In this document: positions 32,510 to 40,827 of the stretch, piece by piece
How the letters are laid out: each line of letters begins with the position of its first letter
How positions within the stretch are numbered: position 1 is the first letter of the stretch
Made by a program: the position numbers and the translations under genes
Notes under the pieces: model-generated
The model's database searches: none
What the model was told of the DNA's origin: nothing
What the model saw: only the letters and a program-made list of their open reading frames with translations
Assembly (NCBI GenBank): GCA_019638495.1
Contig: JAHBTQ010000001.1
Span: 1,054,001-1,118,000 of the forward strand
DNA: 64,000 bases
Direction: 5' to 3'
Source: Taibaiella sp.
GTDB taxonomy: Bacteria; Bacteroidota; Bacteroidia; Chitinophagales; Chitinophagaceae

Positions 32510-33067
32510 ATGCCGGAACTGTTGGAAGCCGAACTGACAACGCTACTGAGAAAGAATGATACTGCTGCTTTTAAGCGGCTGTATGATGATAGCTATCCGG
32601 CGATAGCTGCCTACGTAGTAAAGAACAGCGGAAATGAGCAGGACGCAGAAGATACCTTCCAGGAGGCAATGTTGATCTTGGTGCAGAATCTGCGGAAGCC
32701 GGGGTTTGTGCTTACGTCGTCCGCTGGCACCTATCTTTATTCAGTTTCCCGGAACATTTGGCTTAAACGACTGAGAGATAATAATACTGTTGCTACTCCC
32801 TATGAAGAGGACCTCCATGGCGACCTGCTGCAGGAAAGTGGTGGCCAAGACCCTAATCACAGAAGGCACAGCTTGTTAGACAGAGCACTTGCCAGGATCA
32901 CCAGCCACTGCAGACATCTTCTAATAAACATCTTCCTGGACAATGAACCTATGGAGCGCCTGATGAAGCGCATGGGCTGGAAGAACAAGCACACTGCTGC
33001 CAACCAGAAATATAAATGCCTGGAGCAGGTGAAAAAGGTAGCAGCCGCAGACGCGGGGTTGCAATAA
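32510..33067 (+). CDS. ECF-type sigma-70 family sigma factor (second)
   Basis: The 185-residue protein has region 2 (FKRLYDDSYPAIAAYVVKNS, DAEDTFQEAM at 45-54, TYLYSVSRNIWLKRL) and region 4 (ITSHCRHLLINIFLDNEPME.., HTAANQKYKCLEQVKK). It is a paralogue of the sigma factor at 4422, with the same region 2.2 core and QKYKCL ending. No anti-sigma-like gene follows: the next gene, 68 bp on, is a redoxin. The preceding gene is a membrane histidine kinase. Regulation is unknown. Confidence 0.9.
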   Translation: MPELLEAELTTLLRKNDTAAFKRLYDDSYPAIAAYVVKNSGNEQDAEDTFQEAMLILVQNLRKPGFVLTSSAGTYLYSVSRNIWLKRLRDNNTVATPYEEDLHGDLLQESGGQDPNHRRHSLLDRALARITSHCRHLLINIFLDNEPMERLMKRMGWKNKHTAANQKYKCLEQVKKVAAADAGLQ

Positions 33068-33135
33068 TCTTACTAAAACGTGGGTGATAATGTCGGCCAG
33101 CCGGTATATACTGTTGTAAAAACGGTACATATTGT

Positions 33136-33750
33136 ATGCACATCAGGCAAGTGGCCGCAAACGGCCTTTTATTCGTCACACTGCTCATCAGCAACAAAAC
33201 AACTATGGCACAACACAAAAAGATCGCTGCACAGCAGCACGCTCCGCTATTTACCACAACGGATGTAAACGGAAAAACAGTAGAATTAAAACAATTCCGC
33301 GGCAGGAAGGTGTTGCTTACGTTTCACCGGAATGTAGGTTGCCCGATATGCAATTTGCGGTTTCATGAGTTAGAGAAGATGGCGGGTTCTACACCGGACC
33401 TTGTGCTACTGGCGGTTTATGAAAGCAGCGCTGATAACATGCGCAAATACCTTGATGGGAGTGAGGTACACACAGTAATGATACCGGACACCGCACAGGC
33501 GCTATACCAGCTATATGGTGTGGAGCGCAGCAAGGGCAAGATAATGAAGGGTATGCTCCATGGGGGAATGGGAAAGATAAAAGCAGGTAAGAAGCTTTTT
33601 ACCCAGAACATAAAGCAGGACGGCAACATGGATCGCATCGGAGCTGACTTCGTAATAGATGAGCACGGTAAAGTACTGATAGCCCACTATGATAGCTACG
33701 TGGGTGGCCACCTGCCGGTGCACGAAATACTAAGTATGGTAGGGAGATAG
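33136..33750 (+). CDS. peroxiredoxin-like / AhpC-TSA family protein
   Basis: The 204-residue product begins at ATG 33136, with a hydrophobic stretch at about 9-20 that may be a weak export signal; Met24 is an alternative cytoplasmic start. The redoxin domain has APLFTTTDVNGKTVELKQFR, GRKVLLTFHRNVGCPICNLR (Cys69 and Cys72), then the insert LHGGMGKIKAGKKLF and GADFVIDEHGKVLIAHYDSY. It belongs to the peroxiredoxin-like AhpC/TSA branch with a CPIC motif and probably reduces peroxides or disulfides. The position behind an ECF sigma factor hints at sigma-controlled stress defence, which is inference. Confidence 0.85.
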   Translation: MHIRQVAANGLLFVTLLISNKTTMAQHKKIAAQQHAPLFTTTDVNGKTVELKQFRGRKVLLTFHRNVGCPICNLRFHELEKMAGSTPDLVLLAVYESSADNMRKYLDGSEVHTVMIPDTAQALYQLYGVERSKGKIMKGMLHGGMGKIKAGKKLFTQNIKQDGNMDRIGADFVIDEHGKVLIAHYDSYVGGHLPVHEILSMVGR

Positions 33751-33752
33751 TG

Positions 33753-34208
33753 TTATTTCTTCAACCCCTTCTCATACATCTCTATCCACTGCGCAGGTGT
33801 CATTTTTGAGGCCAGTTCGCCGATAAGTTTGTAGGGAATGTCGTCCAAATACTTGAAGCGGATGCAGCTTTTACCCATGTCCAGCTTGCGTTTGCAGTGT
33901 TTAGGGTATTCGTCCGTAAACCATTTCATCAGCGCAGGGTCGCAGTAGATGCCCATATGGTACACTGCTATAAAGTTCTTTTGTGAAGCAATACTCATAA
34001 ACGGTAGAGGTACCTTAGGGTCGCAATGGTAGCCCGCAGGATAGGTGCTGTGTGGCACAGACCATCCGGGCATGCCGTAGCCCATGCCTTCTGCAAAACC
34101 TTTAGGCAGGTTTTTCTTAATTGCTTTGTAGAGTTTATCCATTGGCTCTATCCGCTCTTCGGGCAGTGAGCTTAGGTATTCGGGTACGGTAGTGGCTTCT
34201 GATCTCAT
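33753..34208 (-). CDS. DUF1801 domain protein (first of two)
   Basis: From ATG at 34208 the product is 151 residues; 26 open codons upstream are not conserved in style. It has TVPEYLSSLPEERIEPMDKL, KNLPKGFAEGMGYGMPGWSV, PFMSIASQKNFIAVYHMGIY, MGKSCIRFKYLDDIPYKLIG and a helical end. DUF1801 proteins resemble the YdhG/frataxin-like iron-chaperone fold; their function is not firmly known. The stop lies 2 bp from the redoxin stop (convergent). Confidence 0.85.
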   Translation of the reverse strand: MRSEATTVPEYLSSLPEERIEPMDKLYKAIKKNLPKGFAEGMGYGMPGWSVPHSTYPAGYHCDPKVPLPFMSIASQKNFIAVYHMGIYCDPALMKWFTDEYPKHCKRKLDMGKSCIRFKYLDDIPYKLIGELASKMTPAQWIEMYEKGLKK

Positions 34209-34392
34209 GACGCGTATTTGGTGGTAAAAATATGGAATAGTAGTATTCCGCAGTGGCCGCTGCTGCCGACAATGTGGCCTGGTCATTCATCTCATTCGGC
34301 GTTCATACTGAAAATGCGTTCTGTTACCGCTGGCGCGTAGTGGTGACCGGTGATGCCGCCGAATAAAGTAGACTTGCGCCGCCAAAACTCAG

Positions 34393-35424
34393 CTACCTTG
34401 TGAAACGGGTCATTTTCCTGCCATCGTACCTGTATGGACCCTTCATGGTCCCGAACCACGTATTTCCATTCGCGTCTGTGAAATTGCCGAATACCTGAAA
34501 GTCTCCGGGCATATCCTTCTCCACGATTGATATAAACGAGCTTCCATTGTACATATACAAAACCTGTTTGGGTAAACCCGGGTTCCGCGTATTGGGTGCT
34601 GCATGAGCCAGCCAGATGTTTCCCCTGGCATCATGGGAAAGATAATAGGAAAGATGCGGGGAAAGATAATCGGTAAATGTGTGCCCGTCATACCGGGTTA
34701 GTCCATCGAAAGTGCCTATCCACAGGTTGCCTGACCTATCCTGCAGCAAGCTTAGCACGTTCCCGATTCGGTTGCCGTTTCGTGTGAGGTGCGCAACAGT
34801 TTTTCCGTTGTACGAGTCAACTCCATTTGTGGTGCCAAACCACAGGTTGCCGTCCTTGCCGGTTACAATAGTGTTTACATGGTTACTGCTTAGTCCGCTT
34901 GTTACGTTCAAAGTGCGAAATCGCCTTCCGTCAAAGCGGCTTGCCCCGCCCTCTTCCGTGCCAAACCAGATGTTTCCCGCATTGTCTTCTGCCATGCATA
35001 AAACAGTACTATCCGGCAGTCCGTCCTTTTTGGTAAAAAGGGTAAACTTCCTTCCGTCATAGCGGTAGAGGCCTCCGCGTGCTGTGCCAAACCATTTGTT
35101 TCCCTTGCTGTCTTCGTAAACAGACACGATGTGGAAGCGAATAAGGCCGTCTTTAAGCGTATGATTAATGAATAGCTTGCCATCATACTCTACAATGCCC
35201 TGCCATGTGGCAAACCACATATGCCCCCGCCTGTCCTGTATAACGGCTCGGGTAATACAATCCGGCCCATATAGTGACACCGTGTCGGTGCTTTCCACAA
35301 AATATGGATCTACACCCGAGGCTACAAGATTCGCCAACTCCGTGGCAGGCGTCTGCCCATACCCGGTGTAGAGAAGAAGCGAAAAGAGGGGTATAAGCCA
35401 TGCACACCTCGCAGCTTTTTTCAT
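34393..35424 (-). CDS. secreted two-component regulator propeller (Reg_prop) protein
   Basis: The 343-residue protein has a signal peptide (about 1-23) and about seven Reg_prop repeats of the form D..GN-x-WFGT..G-x-x-RYDG-R/K-x-FT..T..DGL (for example DSKGNKWFGTARGGLYRYDG). This is the N-terminal sensor propeller of hybrid two-component systems such as HTCS, but here it stands alone with no membrane helix, kinase or receiver. It may be a free periplasmic or surface propeller, or a truncated sensor. Neighbours give no partner. Confidence 0.88.
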   Translation of the reverse strand: MKKAARCAWLIPLFSLLLYTGYGQTPATELANLVASGVDPYFVESTDTVSLYGPDCITRAVIQDRRGHMWFATWQGIVEYDGKLFINHTLKDGLIRFHIVSVYEDSKGNKWFGTARGGLYRYDGRKFTLFTKKDGLPDSTVLCMAEDNAGNIWFGTEEGGASRFDGRRFRTLNVTSGLSSNHVNTIVTGKDGNLWFGTTNGVDSYNGKTVAHLTRNGNRIGNVLSLLQDRSGNLWIGTFDGLTRYDGHTFTDYLSPHLSYYLSHDARGNIWLAHAAPNTRNPGLPKQVLYMYNGSSFISIVEKDMPGDFQVFGNFTDANGNTWFGTMKGPYRYDGRKMTRFTR

Positions 35425-35564
35425 CGCGCGTTGATTACAACTAACTAAATGATGCCGTCAGGCATATAGTTGTATCGCACAAAAATATTCTTTGCGTTAC
35501 AAGCTAAACATACCTATTGGATGCACTATTTATGCGGCGTTTTCTATCTTACATAAAAAATCCC

Positions 35565-35975
35565 ATGGCCAAAGCCTCAAAACCAATGCCAGACGACGTA
35601 AGAGCCTATCACGAAGCCCTTGCGGCGGATGACGTGGCTATATGTGATGCACTGTATAAAGAGATAAGTAAAGGCTTGCCCGAAGCTGAAAAAAAAGTGT
35701 GGCACCGGCACCCGGTATGGTTTCTTGAGGGTAACCCGGTTGTGGGTTATCACAAACTGAAAGACAGCGTTCGTATGCTGTTCTGGAGCGGGCAGTCGTT
35801 TGATGAAGATGGTCTGCAGCCTGAGGGCAGCTTTAAGGCTGCAGAAGTAAGATACACTTCCGCAAAGCAAATCAACAAAGGCGATGTTCAGCGCTGGCTG
35901 GAGAAGTGCCGCGATATACAATGGGACTATAAGAACATTGTGAAGCGAAAGGGAGTCCTTGAGCGGCTGAAGTGA
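35565..35975 (+). CDS. DUF1801 domain protein (second)
   Basis: From ATG at 35565 the product is 136 residues; the open frame extends 16 codons upstream. It has AKASKPMPDDVRAYHEALAA, ICDALYKEISKGLPEAEKKV, WHRHPVWFLEGNPVVGYHKL, VRMLFWSGQSFDEDGL and TSAKQINKGDVQRWLEKCRD. The His-rich WHRHPVWF and FWSG motifs are typical of the larger DUF1801 branch. It lies 1.4 kb from the other DUF1801 gene, with a propeller gene between, and is only distantly similar to it. Function unknown. Confidence 0.8.
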   Translation: MAKASKPMPDDVRAYHEALAADDVAICDALYKEISKGLPEAEKKVWHRHPVWFLEGNPVVGYHKLKDSVRMLFWSGQSFDEDGLQPEGSFKAAEVRYTSAKQINKGDVQRWLEKCRDIQWDYKNIVKRKGVLERLK

Positions 35976-36024
35976 GCAGTACGCTCAACGCGTATGCGTT
36001 GTCGGGTCTCAGTGTTCAGTTCGG

Positions 36025-37056
36025 CTAAAGAAGTTCTGCCACCGGCACGTGCTCTTTCAGTGCTGCTTTTGGCGCATGCTGCTCCATAAGCAGGGCTATG
36101 ATGGCTGCTGTAATGTCCGGATAGTTTGCGTGAATGGGTTTGCCATCTACCAGCCAGCTGCGTATGGTTCCGTAGTGCTTCTCATCCAGGGTTGGAATGA
36201 CGGTAGCACCCATTGCTGCCGCCCCTGCGGCGTTGCACTGCTGCTCATACTGGGTCAGCATGGGTATTACTAACACTTTTTTGCCCAGGTACATGGCCTC
36301 TGCAGGTCCCTCAAAACCGGCACCGCACAATACTCCTATGCTGGATGCCATACTCTTAACAAACGCCTTGTTGTCTATCTTTTTAACGGACACATTGCCC
36401 TGCACAAACGGCTGCTGGTTGTGCTTGGAAAATACCTCCCAGTATGCATTGGGGAATGCCGAGAGGTGCTTCACAATGGTTTCGTCGCTGTAAGCGGGAA
36501 GGTATACCGTGTAATGATCTTCTGTTGTGGGTGAAAGCTCCCGTATCTCGCGGCGGATGACCGGAGTGTACATATTGTCGCCGAAGGACTTGAAGTGAAA
36601 GCCATATGCTGCGGTAACGGGCGCATAGCGTTTCAGTACCAGCCTGCCCATAGGGTCACCGCTGGCTGGCTTGGGTGCTGCAGGATGCAATACTGCACAC
36701 TGGTGGCTTAGCGAAATACATGGTTTCTTCTTCAGCTTGCATGCCCATGCAGATACCGGCTCAAAGTCGTTAATCACCAGGTCATAGTCTTCGACAGGCA
36801 GCTTTCGTATGTCGCGAATCAGTTGTGGCAGGTTTAGCTTCTTAGCTGTGTCCCAGATATCTACGCCGCCCTTTTTGCCAAAAATGAAGCTCATGCCGTA
36901 GAGCTTGTACTTAACAGGGAAAGGTACATCCACATCGGCCTGAATACCGCTTATCAACACGTCCACATCTCCATAATTAGCCAGCTCGGGATATATATCT
37001 CGTGCACGGCTCAGGTGACCATTGCCGGTGCCCTGTATTGCAAATAGTATTTTCAT
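36025..37056 (-). CDS. GT-B fold glycosyltransferase (MurG/UGT-like)
   Basis: The 343-residue protein begins MKILFAIQGTGNGHLSRARD, the GT-B glycine-rich start of MurG-like and MGDG-synthase-like transferases, and has GADVLISGIQADVDV-type strands, DLVINDFEPVSAWACK, LSHQCAVL and the donor-site block GVLCGAGFEGPAEAMYLGKK followed by VLVIPMLTQYEQQCNA. It should transfer a sugar from a nucleotide-sugar donor to a lipid or envelope acceptor. It starts 6 bp after the phosphoesterase stop, so the two are an operon, pointing to envelope lipid or lipid A modification. Confidence 0.85.
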   Translation of the reverse strand: MKILFAIQGTGNGHLSRARDIYPELANYGDVDVLISGIQADVDVPFPVKYKLYGMSFIFGKKGGVDIWDTAKKLNLPQLIRDIRKLPVEDYDLVINDFEPVSAWACKLKKKPCISLSHQCAVLHPAAPKPASGDPMGRLVLKRYAPVTAAYGFHFKSFGDNMYTPVIRREIRELSPTTEDHYTVYLPAYSDETIVKHLSAFPNAYWEVFSKHNQQPFVQGNVSVKKIDNKAFVKSMASSIGVLCGAGFEGPAEAMYLGKKVLVIPMLTQYEQQCNAAGAAAMGATVIPTLDEKHYGTIRSWLVDGKPIHANYPDITAAIIALLMEQHAPKAALKEHVPVAELL

Positions 37057-37062
37057 TTTCGT

Positions 37063-37953
37063 TTATGCTCGTTGAGATACCAGCGTGCTTTCCACCTGCT
37101 CTCCGTTTTTGTGCTGGCGCACATTAAGTTCCATCATCAGGCTCGCCATCATCTCTTTAGATGACTCTTTTGCGTGTTTCTTCTTGCCTATTTCTATTGC
37201 CTGTGCTACTTTGTCTTCGGCATAGTGGTAGATGCTCCACTTATTGTCGTTGTATTCCAGTGCGGTAAGGTTCTCTATCCAGTCGCCGGAGTTCATGTAC
37301 ACCACATTTCCGTGTTTGGTGTTCATGTCTTTTATTTCCGGGTGGTGTATGTGGCCGCATATCACGTAGTCATAGTGGTTTTCTGCGGCTATGCTACAAA
37401 CAGTGTCTTCAAAGTCGTTGATAAACTTCACTGCACTCTTCACCGTGTTCTTCACTTTCTTCGAAAGTGAGAGTTTGCCGCGCCCCATCTTTTGCGAGAT
37501 GAAGTTGGCAAAGCGATTGATGAGAATGAGTGTATCATAGCCTATAGCTCCGAGCTTTGCCAGCCACTTGCTGTTCTGCATTACCACATCAAACACATCG
37601 CCATGAAACACCCAGATGCGCTTGCCGTCTATCTTCAGCGACAGCTTGTTCATTATCTTCAGCGAGCCCAGGTTAAATCCCTTGAATTTGCGCAACATCT
37701 CATCATGGTTGCCGGGTATAAAGTATACGGGAACGTCCTTTGCGATGAGGCCAATGAGGTGTTTTACTACCATCATGTGCGTGCCGGGCCAGTATCTTTT
37801 GCTGAATTGCCAGATGTCGATGATATCGCCGTTAAGGATCACGGCCTTAGGTTTTATGCTCTTCAGATACCGGAGCAATTCTGTGGCGTGGCAGCCGTAT
37901 GTACCCAGGTGTATATCGGATAATACGACGATGTCCACTTCTCTCTTCGCCAT
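37063..37953 (-). CDS. LpxH-like metallophosphoesterase (UDP-2,3-diacylglucosamine diphosphatase family)
   Basis: The 296-residue protein is a calcineurin-like enzyme with the metal-site motifs LSDIHLGT (Asp13, His15), NGDIIDIW (Asp43), GNHDEM (81-86), VFHGDVFD and ICGHIHHPEI. Family resemblance is to LpxH2/UDP-2,3-diacylglucosamine hydrolase-type proteins, which act in lipid A synthesis, but it is longer than LpxH (about 240 residues), with a basic C-terminal extension. It heads an operon with a GT-B glycosyltransferase. Substrate unproven. Confidence 0.88.
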   Translation of the reverse strand: MAKREVDIVVLSDIHLGTYGCHATELLRYLKSIKPKAVILNGDIIDIWQFSKRYWPGTHMMVVKHLIGLIAKDVPVYFIPGNHDEMLRKFKGFNLGSLKIMNKLSLKIDGKRIWVFHGDVFDVVMQNSKWLAKLGAIGYDTLILINRFANFISQKMGRGKLSLSKKVKNTVKSAVKFINDFEDTVCSIAAENHYDYVICGHIHHPEIKDMNTKHGNVVYMNSGDWIENLTALEYNDNKWSIYHYAEDKVAQAIEIGKKKHAKESSKEMMASLMMELNVRQHKNGEQVESTLVSQRA

Positions 37954-38060
37954 TCGTTTCCTGCGGTGAGGATTTGGTTATACAAAATGACGATTTTTAT
38001 ATAAAGAGAATATTATGTGGTAGTTAAATTAATGCTAATTGGCAAATGAGCTTACTGCAT

Positions 38061-40673
38061 TTACCTGCCCCTTTGCCCGCCGCCACCACTGCCGCCGCCA
38101 CTGTTACCACCACCGCCGCCACCGGAATTGTCGTCGTCGTTTTGTTTCAGGTTCTTGCCCCTGTCTTCGTCGCTTGGTGGCTCCACGCGCTTCTCGCGCT
38201 TAGAGGCGCGGCCGCCGCCACCGCCCATACCCTGCTTACCATTATCCGTTTTGCCGAAGCGGTAAGTGAAGGAGATATTTCCTATCCGGGTTTCCTTGGT
38301 CCTGTTTATGGTTTGCGTGTATGCCGTGGTTGTGTATTCATTTATGAATCGGCGTGTTTTCATCACATCACTGCAGTTGATGGTGAGGCTGGCCTTGTTG
38401 TTCCAGAAGTTCTTTTTCACTGCAAGGTCTATCCAATAGCTTTGACGTTGCTCGCCTTGCGCTATCTTCTTCTTCGACTCATAGTTGCCGTTCATCTGCA
38501 GGGAGAAATTCTTTGGCAGCTTCAGATTGCTGTTCACCTTGCCAAACCATGCCTGCCCCCCGGTATTAGCGATGAGTGCAGTGTATTGTGGCCCGAGGTC
38601 GCCTATCTGCAGTGCGTTAGTGAAGAAGTTGCCGCTCAGCGTTGCGTCCCATATCTTGGTTAGCTGCAGGCGGGCAGTGCCCTCCAGGCCGTACGTAGTG
38701 CCCGACGCAATATTTACAGGTTGCGACAGTAGCTGCCCCACCTGCTCTGCCAGGCCCAGCACAGAGTCGGCGGCAGTAATGGGGCGCAGTACCCGCTCAG
38801 AGAGGTTAAGGGTTTGTGCAAAGTAGCTGCTTAAGATGTAGGTATGTCCTTTCGGCGTATTACGGCTATAACTTACTTCTATGTTGTTGATAAATTCAGG
38901 ACGGATATTGGGGTTGCCCATAGACACAGTACCCGGATTGGAGAAATCCTTGAATGGCATCAACTGCATAAAGTTCGGCCTGTTGGTCCTGCGGCTATAG
39001 TTGATGTATACGCTTTGGTCCTTTGGAAGTTGGTAAGACACAAAAGCCGATGGGAACAGGTTCAGAAACTCATTGTGGAACGGTGTGGGCCTTGGCACCT
39101 GGCCGGTGCCGCGGTATATCGCATCTTCTACGCGCAGGCCTGCCTGGTAAGAAAATTTGTCTACCTGGTCGCTCCAGTTCACATAGGCGGCGTGTATCTG
39201 CTGGTCATAATTGTAGATTGTAAATTGGGAGGAGTCGACCCGTATTTCCTTATCGGGGGTAATGTCGGCAGTGTCTATTACCGGATGGTTGTCGCTATTA
39301 AAGTTGTAGAACTGCGATTTGAAACCAATGCCCAGTTTGCCATTTTTAGTTATAGGGTCTACATAATCTGCCCATACATTAAGGCTGCTATTGCCGCCAC
39401 CGCCGGGGGCATTGCTCTTTATAAGGTAGGTAGGATTGCCGTTGACATCTATAATGGTTAGGTAGTCCTGGTGGCGGGTCATTTGCGTTTTGGCATAGGT
39501 GCCGTCCACATTCAGTTCGCGCCCTTTCTTGTTGAATTTCTTGCGATAGTCCAAAGAGGTGGAAAGGGATACAGGCGCTCCGCTAAAGTAGGTGTTGCGG
39601 AATCGATGAAACGTAGGTGCGCCATTCCTTTCGGGCAAGGGATAGACATAGTAGTCAGAACTGTCGCGGAAACTAAACTCCATTATGTTCACATTTTCTG
39701 TGAGGGTGATGGAGTTATTTTTATTGATGTCGTAAGTGGCACCGATGGAATTAAAAGAGCCGTTGAATCTCCTTGGCACATGTTCATAGGTATAGTAAGA
39801 TGCGGCGCTGTTTTTAGGGAGGTCTTGCCTGTCGGTCACTACATTGTTGAATGTATGGTTTTGGCGGCCGCTGAGGTTCAGGAAGGTGCTCCATTTCCCT
39901 TTGCGCACAGTGATGCCTGCATTCGCATTGTATTTATCGCGGGTGCCTGCACCTACAGAAACGTTTCCGTTTATGCCAAACCGGCCATCTTTCTTCGTTA
40001 CAATATTGATGATTCCGGTGGTGCCCTGTGCATCATATCTTGCTGATGGGTTGGTTATTACCTCCACGCTTTCTATGCTACCTGCCGGCAGGCTCTGCAA
40101 CGCCGATGTAATGTCCGATCCCAGCATGGTGGCAGGCTTGCCGTCTATGAGAATGGTGACATTGCTCTTGCCGCGCAGGTTCACGGTTCCATCAGCATCT
40201 ACCGATACGGAGGGTACATTTTGCAGCACGTCGGTTGCGCTGCCGCCGGCAGTGGTTGTGTTCTTCTCTACGTTAAAGACTTTTTTATCCACCTTCAGCT
40301 CCATTACGCGTTTTTCAGCGGTAATGTTCACTTCTGCCAGGTTAGTCGTGTTTGCCTTAAGCACAATGTTTCCCTGCTTCGCGTCTTTTCCACCGGCGAC
40401 AGTTACGTTCAGGAATTTTGTTGCGTACCCTATAGACTCTACACGAAGCAGGTAACTTCCGTCACTAACGGGTGCGACATTGAAGCTGCCATCTTCTTTC
40501 GAAAGGTCGCCATTCACCACACTGCTATCTGTGCGCAGCACCGTCACTGTGGCATAAGAAATGGGAGCCTTGCCATCAGTGAGCTTACCTGAGACGCTTC
40601 CCTGCCCGAACGCGTAAACCGGAGCAGTGAAAAGAAGGCAGCAAAGCAGGTAGCGTAGAGAAGTAAGGACCAT
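38061..40673 (-). CDS. TonB-dependent-receptor-like outer-membrane beta-barrel protein (2 of 3)
   Basis: The 870-residue protein has a signal peptide (about 1-24), an N-terminal carboxypeptidase-regulatory domain (SVSGKLTDGKAPISYATVTV.., DGSYLLRVESIGY), the plug (ATDVLQNVPSVSVDADGTVN, VTILIDGKPATMLG, VEVITNPSARYDAQGTTGII) and an OMP_b-brl barrel with NYSRRTNRPNFMQLMPFKDF. The barrel's last strand (IGNISFTYRFGKTD) is followed by an unusual 55-residue tail rich in Gly, Asp and Arg. A TATTTTTC -7-like element ends about five bases before the ATG. No SusD partner is near. Confidence 0.9.
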   Translation of the reverse strand: MVLTSLRYLLCCLLFTAPVYAFGQGSVSGKLTDGKAPISYATVTVLRTDSSVVNGDLSKEDGSFNVAPVSDGSYLLRVESIGYATKFLNVTVAGGKDAKQGNIVLKANTTNLAEVNITAEKRVMELKVDKKVFNVEKNTTTAGGSATDVLQNVPSVSVDADGTVNLRGKSNVTILIDGKPATMLGSDITSALQSLPAGSIESVEVITNPSARYDAQGTTGIINIVTKKDGRFGINGNVSVGAGTRDKYNANAGITVRKGKWSTFLNLSGRQNHTFNNVVTDRQDLPKNSAASYYTYEHVPRRFNGSFNSIGATYDINKNNSITLTENVNIMEFSFRDSSDYYVYPLPERNGAPTFHRFRNTYFSGAPVSLSTSLDYRKKFNKKGRELNVDGTYAKTQMTRHQDYLTIIDVNGNPTYLIKSNAPGGGGNSSLNVWADYVDPITKNGKLGIGFKSQFYNFNSDNHPVIDTADITPDKEIRVDSSQFTIYNYDQQIHAAYVNWSDQVDKFSYQAGLRVEDAIYRGTGQVPRPTPFHNEFLNLFPSAFVSYQLPKDQSVYINYSRRTNRPNFMQLMPFKDFSNPGTVSMGNPNIRPEFINNIEVSYSRNTPKGHTYILSSYFAQTLNLSERVLRPITAADSVLGLAEQVGQLLSQPVNIASGTTYGLEGTARLQLTKIWDATLSGNFFTNALQIGDLGPQYTALIANTGGQAWFGKVNSNLKLPKNFSLQMNGNYESKKKIAQGEQRQSYWIDLAVKKNFWNNKASLTINCSDVMKTRRFINEYTTTAYTQTINRTKETRIGNISFTYRFGKTDNGKQGMGGGGGRASKREKRVEPPSDEDRGKNLKQNDDDNSGGGGGGNSGGGSGGGGQRGR

Positions 40674-40782
40674 GGCCGAAAAATAGACGGCAAAAATCTA
40701 TTAATTAAACTGTTATAGGCAAGTTAAAGAAATAAAGTATTGTTAATCCTACCTACTCAGTAAGTAAAATAACAGCTATAGT

Positions 40783-40805
40783 CCGCCGGTGACGGATTCC
40801 GGCGG
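40783..40805 (-). repeat. CCGCCGG/CCGGCGG inverted repeat after the dioxygenase gene
   Basis: CCGCCGG and CCGGCGG flank a 9-base loop, 23 bases past the stop of the dioxygenase gene. It lacks a T run, so it is at best a weak terminator or an mRNA 3' stabiliser. Confidence 0.4.
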
Positions 40806-40827
40806 CTCAAAACGCAACCAGCAGACA

